Positions 1 through 10,502 of a stretch of 45,369 bases of DNA are shown here, one piece after another (the stretch's first letter is position 1; every line of letters begins with the position of its first letter). The stretch lies in the NCBI RefSeq assembly GCF_025399195.1, contig NW_026252182.1:1-45369 (forward strand), read 5' to 3'. The position numbers were made by a program, and so were the translations under genes. The DNA is from Umbelopsis ramanniana AG. Lineage: Eukaryota; Mucoromycota; Umbelopsidomycetes; Umbelopsidales; Umbelopsidaceae. The notes under the pieces are model-generated. The model searched no databases. It saw only the letters and a program-made list of their open reading frames with translations, and was not told the origin of the DNA.

Positions 1-433
1 TTTTTTTCCGTAATATCACCACGTAAGTTTTAACTTCCTATCAGAATTTCAGATATTTCACAGCACTAATCCTGTTTTCTCTCAAAGGAATTTACTCGCC
101 CCGCCCGTCTGAACAGGACGCGGCGCCGGGCACCCTGGTTAGGCCAGGAATACCGATGAACCTTCGGGGGAGGGTAAGTGTAGTTTTTTATGTTTTGCAT
201 TTCATTCATTTTCTGACGATTGCCTTTCAAAAACACCTATATCCCCCTATCTTATCTGTGAGTATACATGTTTGATTCTGTTTCCCCTGCCATGCTTAAG
301 TTACTAATGATTTCGAGAATAAATTTTTCAAGCTCTCTGCTCTGATATCGTGATCTTAAATTTATTTTGGTATTGGCGCAAAATGAATGTTGATAAACAG
401 TATATGGAAAGCAATTGTATTGATGCAAAGGCG
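1..433. other. Left-edge gap with a GC-rich block
   Basis: No gene is supported here. Positions 95-173 form a GC-rich block in otherwise AT-rich DNA. It is followed directly by GTAAGTG (174-180), which would be a strong 5' splice site on the + strand. On the - strand the same block has a pyrimidine-rich stretch ending in AG, like a 3' splice site, followed by a short open frame. It could be an exon edge of a gene lying to the left or a structured RNA, and neither can be shown. Confidence 0.3.
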
Positions 434-1123
434 TTATTTCGCTAGGCTGTAGGATTTCATGATGCCCGCCGTGATGACAGAGCCTGCAATGATGCCCAAC
501 GCCAAAGGACCCACCGCATCCCTCCAAGAGTGAAGTTTGTAGAGAAGCCAGCCGGATGGATTGTTTCGAGTAAGGTGGGATGGGATGCCGTCAATGCTTT
601 TTGAATTTTTTTCTTCCCAGTATGTCTCCACGCCTTCAGAGGACTTCTTAGCCAAGTAGTTGAGTAACACTTGTCTCGGCTCTTTGTATTCATATAGAGG
701 CACGCCAAAGCCGCATGATTGGCCGACCTCAATAATATCTCCAGTGATGATGGATCGGACGCCGACTCTGTCAATGAAATCAGGGAACAGCTCTTTCTGG
801 AACTTGACAAATTCACTTGATCCAGCAGGATGAACAGCTCCTTTGCACCATAAGCGTATGATCTTAGGAGCTCCTTCAAACGCAGAAAACATGATGGTCA
901 TACGACCGTTTTCGTGCAAGTGGGTGACCGTTTCAATGCCAGAGCCTGTCAGTTCAAGGTAGGCGATCTTCTTTGGAGACAGAATGCGGAATGCGTCGTA
1001 GCCTTTAGGGGAAAGGTTAACTCTTCCGCTGCTGCTCAGGGGCGCTGTGCCTACAAAAAACAGTTTCTGTTCTTTGATCCAAGCTTGATCTTGTTCCGTT
1101 AATTCATTGCGAAATGTCACCAT
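434..1123 (-). CDS. PPOX-fold (pyridoxamine phosphate oxidase family) protein
   Basis: A single-exon gene of 229 residues. The first 150 residues match the family often annotated as pyridoxamine 5'-phosphate oxidase-related FMN-binding proteins: FFVGTAPLSSSGRVNLSPKG (about 23-42), then LTGSGIETVTHL and an FEGAPKIIRLWCKG block. Proteins of this fold bind flavin or F420 and often reduce small substrates; the substrate here is unknown. This is the short fungal subgroup and not the true PdxH/PDX3 enzyme. The last 25 residues form one hydrophobic segment (GPLALGIIAGSVITAGIMKS), so the protein may be tail-anchored in a membrane. The start is the first ATG of the open frame, directly before the conserved region. 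It lies downstream of HOM3 on the same strand, with a 452 bp gap. Confidence 0.8.
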   Translation of the reverse strand: MVTFRNELTEQDQAWIKEQKLFFVGTAPLSSSGRVNLSPKGYDAFRILSPKKIAYLELTGSGIETVTHLHENGRMTIMFSAFEGAPKIIRLWCKGAVHPAGSSEFVKFQKELFPDFIDRVGVRSIITGDIIEVGQSCGFGVPLYEYKEPRQVLLNYLAKKSSEGVETYWEEKNSKSIDGIPSHLTRNNPSGWLLYKLHSWRDAVGPLALGIIAGSVITAGIMKSYSLAK

Positions 1124-1575
1124 AGCTGTGCGCAGAAGCAGCGGAAACCAAAATTAAGGAATGATATAGGGGGATTTTTGATTAAAATCCGCAGTAGTTT
1201 ACACTTGCTTACTTGAAATTTAGATTGAACTGGTTCGTTCCTAGGTGGTAAGGGAAAGTGCCGTGGGCAAAATGGCACTGTTGTTACCTTGGATCTAATG
1301 AACCTTATGGCGTCAAAGTGACTCAAATCTGGCACCCAATAAAGATGGCCGATATTCCAATGTTTGTTGAGCTTTATGTCAAAGATTTCCATGCGTTGGG
1401 AGCGGAGCAACTGCAAATGTCATCATCAAAAATACTTGTCACTATTCATACAATATCTGCTTTTATGCTAACCAATCATCAAGATTAGATGTAAGAATAT
1501 GGGTGCTCTTTATGTTAATATTACAAGAATGGTATGAACGATAATCTATCAAAGGATGAAGAGGTTTGGACTACA
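1124..1575. other. Intergenic gap PPOX/HOM3
   Basis: This 452 bp stretch holds the 3' flank of HOM3 and the 5' flank of the PPOX-fold gene, both on the - strand. The frames in it are short and look accidental. I see no RNA gene or repeat. Confidence 0.5.
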
Positions 1576-3704
1576 TTACAAAGCAGTTTCCAAAGGAACA
1601 GCAATGGCTGGAGGTGCTCTCAACAAAAGCTTGTGGATAGCGTTCATAGCCGTCAAGGCCATCTTCTCGTCAATGACGCACGAGATATTGATCTCACTGG
1701 CACCTTGTGAGATCATTTCAATATTGACGTTGCTTTCTGCCAACGTCGAGAACATTTTGCCGGAAATACCAACCATGTTCTTCATCTGCTTTCCTACTAA
1801 AGACAAAATGGCCATTTTATGAAGTACATCAACCTGATAAATAGAACCATTGGGAAATTAGCATGTTGGTCCAAAGCTCGTTTTAACCAATCTGAATTTC
1901 CAGCTTACCCTGCCCAATTTCTCTAATTCCGACCGTGCGCTTTCGAGCGTACTTTCTACTATTTCAGCACCAAGAGCCATGGAAACATGCACTTCAGAGG
2001 TGGAGATGAGATCCACAATGATGTTGTACTTATCCAGAATAGTGAAGATCTTAGCCAAAAAGCCGTGACTGACATTCTTGCGGTTGGAGTGAATATTAAG
2101 TACGCAAACGTTGTCCTTGACGGTAACGGCAGTAGGGTGCTTTCTAGTCAAATCTAAATGATATCCGTTTTGTGCCAAAACTTCCGGTGCAGGTGGTGGA
2201 GTGGCACTACCATTGCTGGCGGCGAGATCGGGGAAGATGATGGTTCCTTGACCCTTTGGATTCTCAACGTTTTTGATGCGAATGGGGATGGAAGCTCGGA
2301 TCACTTGTTCCATGGTGAATGGATGGATTACTTCAGAACCATAGTACGTCAATTCGGCTGCCTCTTCTGGAGTGATGATGGGTAATAGACGAGCTCCTTC
2401 GACTTTGCGAGGATCGGCGGTGAAAATGCCATCGACCTCCTTCCAGATCTGGAGTTCCTGAGCATTCAGACCCACTGCGAGTAACGCTGCGCACAAATCA
2501 GTATAACCCCGTCCAATAGTGCTCAGCAAACTACCAGGAACATTTCCAAAAAAGCCTAAGCGAAAAAGTTTTTAGTAAATTGTTGCCTGGACAAATATTA
2601 TGTTTTGCTTTAAAACACGAACCAGTGACCACAGGCACTTTGTTGCCGACTTTTTCAATGGCCTTGGCCATACGAGACGCAAGTTGGTCATAGAATGGCT
2701 GATCTAATATGGTGCTAGAATCACCTTCAATGATATTGCTCAAGGAGACGAATTCGGCATCGATACCCTAATGATATAGAATGAGTCACCTAGGCTACAA
2801 TAAACGGTAATCAAGCCACCAAGGGCGGTCTACTTACCCTATCTCGGAGAGCAGCAGCCACGATACGACATGATAGATTTTCGCCAACACCAATGATGAT
2901 ATCCTTGGAACGGGGTGAGATTTCTTCTATGATCTGTTATGAAGATTATGGTATGTTAGTGGGGGAGAGGTGCGGAGTAATGGATGACGGAAAGGAGGGG
3001 GGGGTTTGAAAATCTAGCTCACCTGAGCAGCTTCCAAGAAGGACTTGAGTCTGATGCAGTCTTTTTCTATTTGTCGTTCCAGTGTCTCTAAAATAGCTCT
3101 ATCTTGGATGATTTCTCGTGCTGCTTTGAGATGATCTTCAAGCAAATCCTTCACAATTTGTAAATGTTCTGTAGAATTAGGAGTCAAAGCCTCAATGGCT
3201 GCTCGGAGCAACCTGTCATGACGAAGGGTTCGGCTTAGCGAAGGAATTGAAAAGTCAGCTAATCGTCATGAAAGAAACCACCCGCTTACCGATTCGTTGT
3301 TCCTTTTGCCTTTGTTTCACCGCTTCTTGCAGAGCAAACAACAATCACTCTGTTGGTATTCATGTACGTTCTGTAGTAGGGGGAGTGATCCGTTAGATAA
3401 ACCTTGGTTCAATGGGCTCTATTACTCAATTCATATCCTGGATCCCTTTACTGAGCGAAGGTGGATAGTATGTATTTTCCAGCACCCATCGAGTCCTGTT
3501 CTTTACTTCAAGTACCACTTGCAATCACCTCCACCAGCAGAGATTGCCTATAACCGTCACCCATAAGTAAAAGTTGACGGGTACTTACTGTACAATATTG
3601 GTCGATATTTCACCCAAAAACTTTCCTACACTAGTTCCACCATACTTTTGAATGACCCATGGCAGGTCTTCTATATTCGAGCGTAAAGCGGCGGGCGAAG
3701 GCAT
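1576..3704 (-). CDS. HOM3: Aspartate kinase (aspartokinase)
   Basis: Phosphorylates L-aspartate with ATP, the first step of the threonine, methionine and isoleucine pathway in fungi; the enzyme is cytosolic. Seven exons on the - strand: 3704-3589, 3370-3290, 3212-3023, 2933-2838, 2767-2623, 2555-1909, 1833-1576, giving 510 residues (yeast Hom3 is 527). Visible motifs are KYGGTSVGKF at residues 20-29 (ATP/aspartate site), VVCSARSGETKAKGTT, SLLSTIGRGYTDLCAALL, WKEVDGIFTADPRKV, and the regulatory ACT repeats, including DLISTSEVHVSMAL and the C-terminal MISQGASEINISCV. The ACT region implies feedback control by threonine, as in yeast. The first intron is 218 nt, long for this window. The start ATG at 3704 puts the kinase motif at its usual distance from the N-terminus. 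Confidence 0.95.
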
Positions 3705-6387
3705 TGAATGGAAATGTTTAAGTTGTTCCTTTTGCAATCTTTAGAAAAAGTGGCTAGAAATGTAAGTGTGACTGCTCTCAATAGTCACAGTGATTATCTG
3801 CTCCCCTCATCAAATCATTTTGTTCGGAGAAAGTCTCAGCACGGATTTGTCATTCTTTTCCGATGCTTGGCCCTTTCGACATTCAAAGGGGAGCCATCTT
3901 AAGATTTGCTGGTGGTTTTATGTGCTTGGAAAATCTTATGAATTTCACAAGGCAATATCGATGATCGGATAAGCTATTCAAGCCTCTCTTCAGGGTCTGT
4001 CCAGTGGATTATCACGAGCCGTTGAGACTCGTAACACAGAGATCTGCGATTGAAGTACGAAAGATCTCGCATATTACTGGCCTTTGCTATGTCTCTCAAG
4101 CAATGGTCCGTGCAAAGATAACCATCGCCTCAAAACAAGCGGATTTGACAGGTAAACAATATTTTAGAGACACTTTTTCTTTGGATGTGTGCCATGACTG
4201 CTTCTTGACTGACACCAATTTTGAGGCTGGACAGCTAATCAAATTTTGATGATACAATTTCGCTATTGAGGACAAAGGTATAGAAGTATGCAAAACCTGT
4301 ATTCTACATCTGTGCTTTATCTGAAATAAATAGTGGTAGCGGTGAAGTTCCTCAGTTTGGGAGTTTTTTTACATCATTAAAAGGGGATTTATCAGCTCGA
4401 TCTACCGTATATTTGTTCGGCCGTGAGCATACTTGTGGCTTACTATGGTCTACTTTATTCAACACAGTCGCTCGTTTGACCTTTAAGCAATAATGAAAAC
4501 AAGCAAAATAATGCGAAATAATTTTAAAGCAAGAAAAGCAAATTATATTCTCCAATAACCAAAACTTCTACCCGGATGTTAATCATTGGTTTTTTGACAA
4601 GTGTTTCTGTAGCCGACAGACGAAAATTATTCACGACAAAGTTGTAACTGGTGAGGGTCAATGATCGACTATTCGTGACAGTCCTTTTAGACAAGCTTTC
4701 ATCGACAATTGTATAACCTATATATGTCTGGGACCGACTCTCGCCACCATTCAACGGAGGCCCATGGCTATACCGAATTTTGCAATTGCTGCAGAGCCGT
4801 GTCGTTATACAAGAGCTGGTCCCACGAAATTTTGCTTCATAAGGGTACCTCCAAAAAAGAGTAAAGAAATAAGTGGATATGAATGGTTGATGGCCGCATA
4901 TGTAGCGCATCAATTGATTTTTTTTGGTATATAATTTGCAAAGGTACCTTTCCCGCGTGCCTGCTTCTGCTGGTATCCCTTGGCGCTCAAAATATAAAAT
5001 AAATAATCAGAAGGCGCCATTTCTAAGACCTCTCTTTTAACTACATGTCTGCAAGGCAATTTGTCTGCTGGGGCGAAGCCAGAAAGGTCACTTACAAAAC
5101 CTGGTAAAGTGCAAAATCCACGATTCGAAAAATCAGCTCACTTATACCGGGACTGCAGCTTGTATAACCCGGCAAACGACTGTTTATCAGGCGTACTCCC
5201 TCCATCAAAGGATGCACAGCCAACTACTCAACGCTGTCAGGAAAAGACGCGGTGACCGAGCAAGAGACCAATGATAACGCTATGCCTGGACTGGTGCCGC
5301 AAGTAAAATGTCCTTCCCATTCCCAAGAACAAATTTCTACACCAACATTGAAAGAGTTAAGGTTGCTCTCCTACCGAAAATTGAAAACAGCTTGTTATGG
5401 TCGACATATAGGCTGTTCCGACCCTAAGGAAACTAAGCTCAGCCAAGAAAATCTTTTTGATTTTTCTTGATCTATTATGTCTCATTTACATTACGCGTTG
5501 TATGTGATCACTTTAGGCAAAAAGGCTATAATAAAACGTGTCTTGGAGACGGGAATTGGATAATCGCCATTGATAGCAGGCGATAAAAAGAGACGGTGGT
5601 TTGCTTTTGGGCAATCCGCGCAAAGGGGGGATTTGATTGGCGGAATAAACTTCCCTAGAACTAGGTAAGAAAACTTAGAGTTACCATTTCACAAAATCAT
5701 ATTCAGTTATTTAAAGGAAAGAGGTAAAAAAAAAAATGTAGTAAAACAAGCCGTTACTCGCCTAGGTTCAACGTTTTGCCAGCGGCCCTGGACTGTTTAG
5801 TACGGAGAAAATTGAGGCATCGTGAGGAAGAGCAACGAGAGAGAGCAATTGCCACTGCCGAATTTCTCAAGAGAGGCGAGTTTAACCGCATCTCAGCTGA
5901 CTTAGCAATGGTTTGGGTGGTTTCTAAAACTAAATCCGATATAGGCAAAAGGTAGTAACCTGATAGCTACGATCTCGATCGTAGAGCCAGCACCGTTATC
6001 CTGATTTGAAAATGTGGTGCCTCATTGAGCTCCACACGCTATTTTCCCGTAACCCTGGGGTGAGAAGGCTGTATCCTAATGTTTGGTATTGAAAGAAGTC
6101 TAAAGAACTCAGTCGATTGTTATAGAAGCATGGGGATTCCTATGCTTTAACCCATTCTTTTAGCGGCTTCCCGTGGACAAGAACCAGGCCCTTCGTACCA
6201 CGCAGTTTATCCAGTCGCTCCACATGAGGTACGTGACGTGCGTGTAACTGCCTTTTCAGTCGCAATGAAACCTTTCATCGTGCTCGAGCCTTTTTCTTTC
6301 CTCCGTCTTCTTCCCTATGATGATGGGATGCTGGGCGTTGTAAAAATCAAAATAAACACGTAAGCTTTTGTTCGATAAAGGAACGCA
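3705..6387. other. 2.7 kb gene-poor region
   Basis: The largest gap in the window. It should hold the promoters of HOM3 (leftward) and the BTB gene (rightward). Several open frames exist, the longest 129 codons on the - strand (4524-4913) with a C-x6-C-x2-C arrangement. A + strand frame at about 5760-5960 is rich in Arg, Glu and Lys. None has a recognisable domain, intron structure or extension. There are no long terminal repeats, inverted repeats or transposase motifs that I can see. Decayed mobile DNA is possible but not shown. Confidence 0.5.
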
Positions 6388-6950
6388 ATGCCACGATCTC
6401 TAGTCCAAGACGAGCAGCATCACATAGACCACCAACGCAACATGACACCAGGAAATGCAAATGATTTGATGGAGCAGACTGAAGACGGTCAACTCGAAAG
6501 TATCCCAGCTCCATTCGTAGCCCACGCATTGAAGAGGCTTGCCCCTACGTATTTTGATAATCAAGAGTATGCTGATTGCGAGTTGCGCTTAGAAGATGGT
6601 CACTTTCTGTGGGCGAACGAATTCTTTTTGACCTTCAGCTCAAAATATTTTGTCCAAGTCCTGGAATCAAAACATGATGAAGATGAACTCCATCCAGACC
6701 TATGCATAACAACGCACAACAACGTATCACTCTTTGTCATAACGTTACCCATTGACCCTCTCCATCGAAGAATACTCCGAGATATGATGTTTGCGGTATG
6801 TATCCCCGCCATTTGCATAAAATCACGTACCCAATGACTAAAGTTGAATATTAGGTGTATCGACAGGAGCATTTTCGGTGGCTTCAACAGCTAAATCCTG
6901 CTCAGTTTGTCATTGCTACACAGATAATGGAAACGTTAGGCTTCACATAA
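6388..6950 (+). CDS. Small BTB/POZ-like domain protein
   Basis: Two exons, 6388-6795 and 6855-6950, joined over a 59-nt intron, give 167 residues. After about 45 polar residues comes a segment like the start of a BTB/POZ fold: FDNQEYADCELRLEDGHFLW, then ANEFFLTFSSKYFVQVLES (about 52-92), where family members usually have DV-x-x-x-V followed by HK-x-L-x-SP-x-F. The second exon ends with FRWLQQLNPAQFVIATQIME, typical of helices in this fold. BTB domains mediate dimerisation and often recruit cullin-3 ligases. No Kelch, MATH or other partner domain is present, so the role is unknown. The domain call is by eye and moderate; the gene call rests on the clean intron and frame. The start is the first in-frame ATG. 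Confidence 0.6.
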
Positions 6951-7161
6951 ATCAAAAACCAGCTGTATGCATCACTAAAGACACGAAAAAGTCGCGGTCG
7001 TTGATCTCTATACGGCTTACTTCACAACATGCCACCCCACTACGAAAAAAAGGCGAAATAAGATTTCTATTTTTTTTGTGTTTAATTCTAGATAAAAAGC
7101 TTTCGGGTCCCCATTACAGCAAAGTATTATTTTATAACGTATTGGCTATATACATCATCCT

Positions 7162-10100
7162 TCAAATCGTTTTCTTTGAAAGCTTCGAGGTTTCTTCTCG
7201 GTCTCCGGCATAACCGTCGTCCTCAACTCGCAAGTAGTCGATTGTCGCTTCTGATCCGAGACCATCTTGCTCTTCATTGTGTTTAAATCCTGATCGCCTT
7301 GCGACAGGTAGCCGTAATTCACCAAACGGTTTCTGTACATTAAGCGTCGTCATCGAGTCTACTTTCATGCCTCCGCCTTCACTATGGATCAGACTGCCGG
7401 TGCGACTACGTCGACCAGTACTTTTTCGTCGTTTATGTGCGGTAATTTCAACTTCGCTGGCCGAACCCGTTATACCTCCACTGTTGCGATCCAAAAAGTA
7501 CAATGAATCGTCGACTTCGCTTTCTTCTTGTCGACTCCAGTTAAAGATATTGCGATCGTCCAGCCAATCTATCCGCGCTGCCGCATTGGTGAAGAATCCA
7601 CTAGCCAATCTCTGCAAGTCAATACCGGGTGTACTTGGTCCACTGGAATTGGCGGCATCCATAGCAGCCACGGATGCTGGCCTAAACACATTGTCCGCTG
7701 TAATGATGAGAAAAATAAACAAAATGTCAACAGATTGTTTTTTTGTTTTAGAAAAAAAAAAGGAGGCAGTGTGTGAGAAGCAGACAAACTCGATCACATT
7801 CACTTACGATCAAAATCATTGAAAACTTTAGGAGCATATTCATTAATGAGATCCGTGATATCGGTTGATAAGCGTTCACGATTCTGTCGCAAGCCTTCAG
7901 CGCTATCACGATCCACGAGCCGTACGTATAACGGACGAATAGACCTATTTGTTTGAGACATGCAAGTTAATTAAATCAGCTTAACTCTCTGTGAATCATA
8001 AACTGATTCATGACTGTACCTGTACACCTCAACGCCGTTCTCCGCAAATCGCATGCTAGCATAGCTTATAAAGGGTAAGGTATTCCATATGGTCAAAGGT
8101 ATAAACACCTTGTATTTCCAGTTCCATTCCGTTCGCATCAAAAATATGAATGCGACGAAGCTGTATAACCCATACAGAGTCGGAATGAGCACCAGACCGA
8201 CGAGAAGCTTCCATGTTGCTAAGACATCCCGCCCTGCTAACTTGACAGTTGATCCAGCCAATGCCTCTATTGTGTTTGAACATATACAAGAGGTTAATAA
8301 CATATCCTGAACATCCGCATATCATTACTAAGTCAAGGTATACCTTTTGCCTTCCGCGTACTGATGTACTTTGCTACAATTGCGATTGGAAGGTTGAGAA
8401 TAGCACTAAGAAGGACAACGCATGTGAGGAAATTGAATGTAATGTGAAAGAATGAATAGAGGTAGTCATACCCTGGGAAGGCTAAAATGCCCCATACCGA
8501 CAATATCATGAGTCGATACGACAGCAGGGCAAAGGTTTCCCGTCTTCTTAAATTGGTTTTTGGTACTTGGTGATCTTTTAAGCCATGATACTTGATAAGT
8601 TGGTTATACGCAAGAACTTTATGCTGCAGCTCGATCACTTTAGGGTCATCCTTATAAATATTATAGCCGATTACGAATCGACGATTAAGGTCCACAACTT
8701 GTGAAATATGCAACTTTCGATGAGCAGGTTTGTACAATCTTCGAGCTGCTTGGATCATCTGAAAGGTAAAAAGCAAAACAGAGTTGACTACCATGTTCTT
8801 CTCATGATCACATAGTTGAAAGTATTACTTACCATCAAAGTTTCGTAGTTACTGGCATTGACTGTAACGCTTTTAAGTGCATTATAAATGATATCCAATA
8901 ACTTTGAGCAGACATCCCGTTTCGTGTTACCCCCTTCCTTGAATTTCTGTACCATATCAGCACTGATTGTAACTGGATCTCCAAACTCAATGACTGCTCG
9001 AGAGCGGAAACGATGTGCGTGAAAATAATTTAAACCTACAATGCACCTATTAGTACATCCGTTGTCGGAGAGACGTTTGCTTAAATAAAATACATACCGC
9101 ATGGAACAATTTTAACATCAAGTCCAGGGTATTTCGCCATTGCCCCTAAAGCCATCAAAGTGACACCGGCTAAGGGGATTCGTAAATATGGCATGTTTAT
9201 GAACGAGATTTGTTTAGCATGGTGTTTTACAAACAAACATGTCTTACCTTTTAATGGCAGCATCTCAGCGCGGTCATGACTACCTCCTTCAGGGAAGATG
9301 GTAATACACTGGTTATTGTTTAGTTCATCATGCACAACTTTGTACACAGAATCTTGTTCGACGTGCGGTATACATTTGTACGCACTGCCCTCTGGTGAGG
9401 TTAGAAGAGCAAGGGCTTTTGCTTCCTTAACTTCTTTCTTGATGAGGATCTCTGTGTCGGATAGTACCTGAACAACTTCCATTTGTGCAACATTTTTGGG
9501 TAAGACAATTGAGAATTTAGGTTGTAATTCTGTGGTAAACTTGGTGTCGATGCCTGTAATTCGTAATGGATCCGTCTTGGTGTTGAGAAGCTGAATTCTG
9601 CCTTGTCCGGGCTTGGCCAAGTCTTGAGGCCGAATAACAGGAACTAAAAGATAATAACAATCGACATGAGTGAGGTTAGCATATCCATTGTTGGCTGCGC
9701 ATAAAGCTTATAAATTTTTTGGGGGAAACAGGCTCATTATGTCCCAATTGTCGATCTCCTCTTTTCCCCAAACAGTCCAACGTGACTTACTGGCGTTAAT
9801 CATGCGAGCGAACATGCCTATGCCTCTTTGATGCATTGATTTCTCTGCTATCAAAAAAGATACCCGTCGTCCACACTCTCGCATAAGAATGAGAGGATCG
9901 ACAAACTACAAAAGATGACAAATTGGTTCGGTTAGCAATGTTGGATGGACCTATGAAACTAATAAGGTGTATGCTTCATATTTGGAAACTGTTTAAAGAC
10001 GACAATGTTGAAAGGGTCGGTTGGTAACACTTGGCATAAATGATTATGCAGATAAGTGAAGTGTAGATACGTCGCTTTGAGCTATAGATGTGCTTTGGCG

Positions 10101-10339
10101 TGCTTAATTTCTTATGTTTCATTTCATGCCGAGTCGAGATAATAGGCTGCTTAAACTGCTATAGTAGAGGACAAGCTACTCACTTGATTAACATGCGGGG
10201 CAACGACAAAAATGACTGGACCTTCTCGAGGGATCCTATGAGATCCTCTTGGGCGAATCTCCTTGAAGAAGACATCGAGCATAATATTAAAGATCCATAG
10301 CGCTAGATCGTAGAAAAAGTTGGTCCTAGCCTGTGCCAT
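7162..10339 (-). CDS. Glycerol-3-phosphate O-acyltransferase (Sct1/Gpt2 type)
   Basis: Makes lysophosphatidic acid from glycerol-3-phosphate (or dihydroxyacetone phosphate) and acyl-CoA at the ER, the entry step to phospholipids and triacylglycerol. Nine exons: 10339-10184, 9905-9791, 9643-9248, 9169-9098, 9035-8833, 8758-8344, 8266-8020, 7944-7808, 7697-7162; 758 residues (yeast Gpt2 743, Sct1 759). Seen: the split acyltransferase motif APHVNQFVDPL across the first intron, IFPEGGSHDR, the AHRFRSRAVIEFGDPV block, MIQAARRLYKP, LAGRDVLATWKLL and several membrane segments between about residues 390 and 530. A Ser/Arg-rich C-terminal tail is typical and is a likely phosphorylation region. The start is uncertain: ATG 10339 is used, but an upstream exon starting at 10492 can be spliced in frame. 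Divergent from PUS1. Confidence 0.92.
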
Positions 10340-10502
10340 GTCTTCATAAGAAGAACCAGACAAGTTCAATTGAAGGATCACTAGAAAGTTCAGAGGAGGT
10401 CAACTCAAACGTGGAGTCAAGAAAACCTTACAGTGTGACTGGCAATGAAAGCGGTAAATCAAAAATTGGTAGGGTGTTTCTTTTTTTTTCATTTGGGCTT
10501 TG

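Noticed and set aside
4524-4913. A 129-codon - strand frame with a C-x6-C-x2-C pattern
   Set aside because: No recognisable domain, no flanking exons, and the frame cannot be extended either way. Kept only as part of the gap description.
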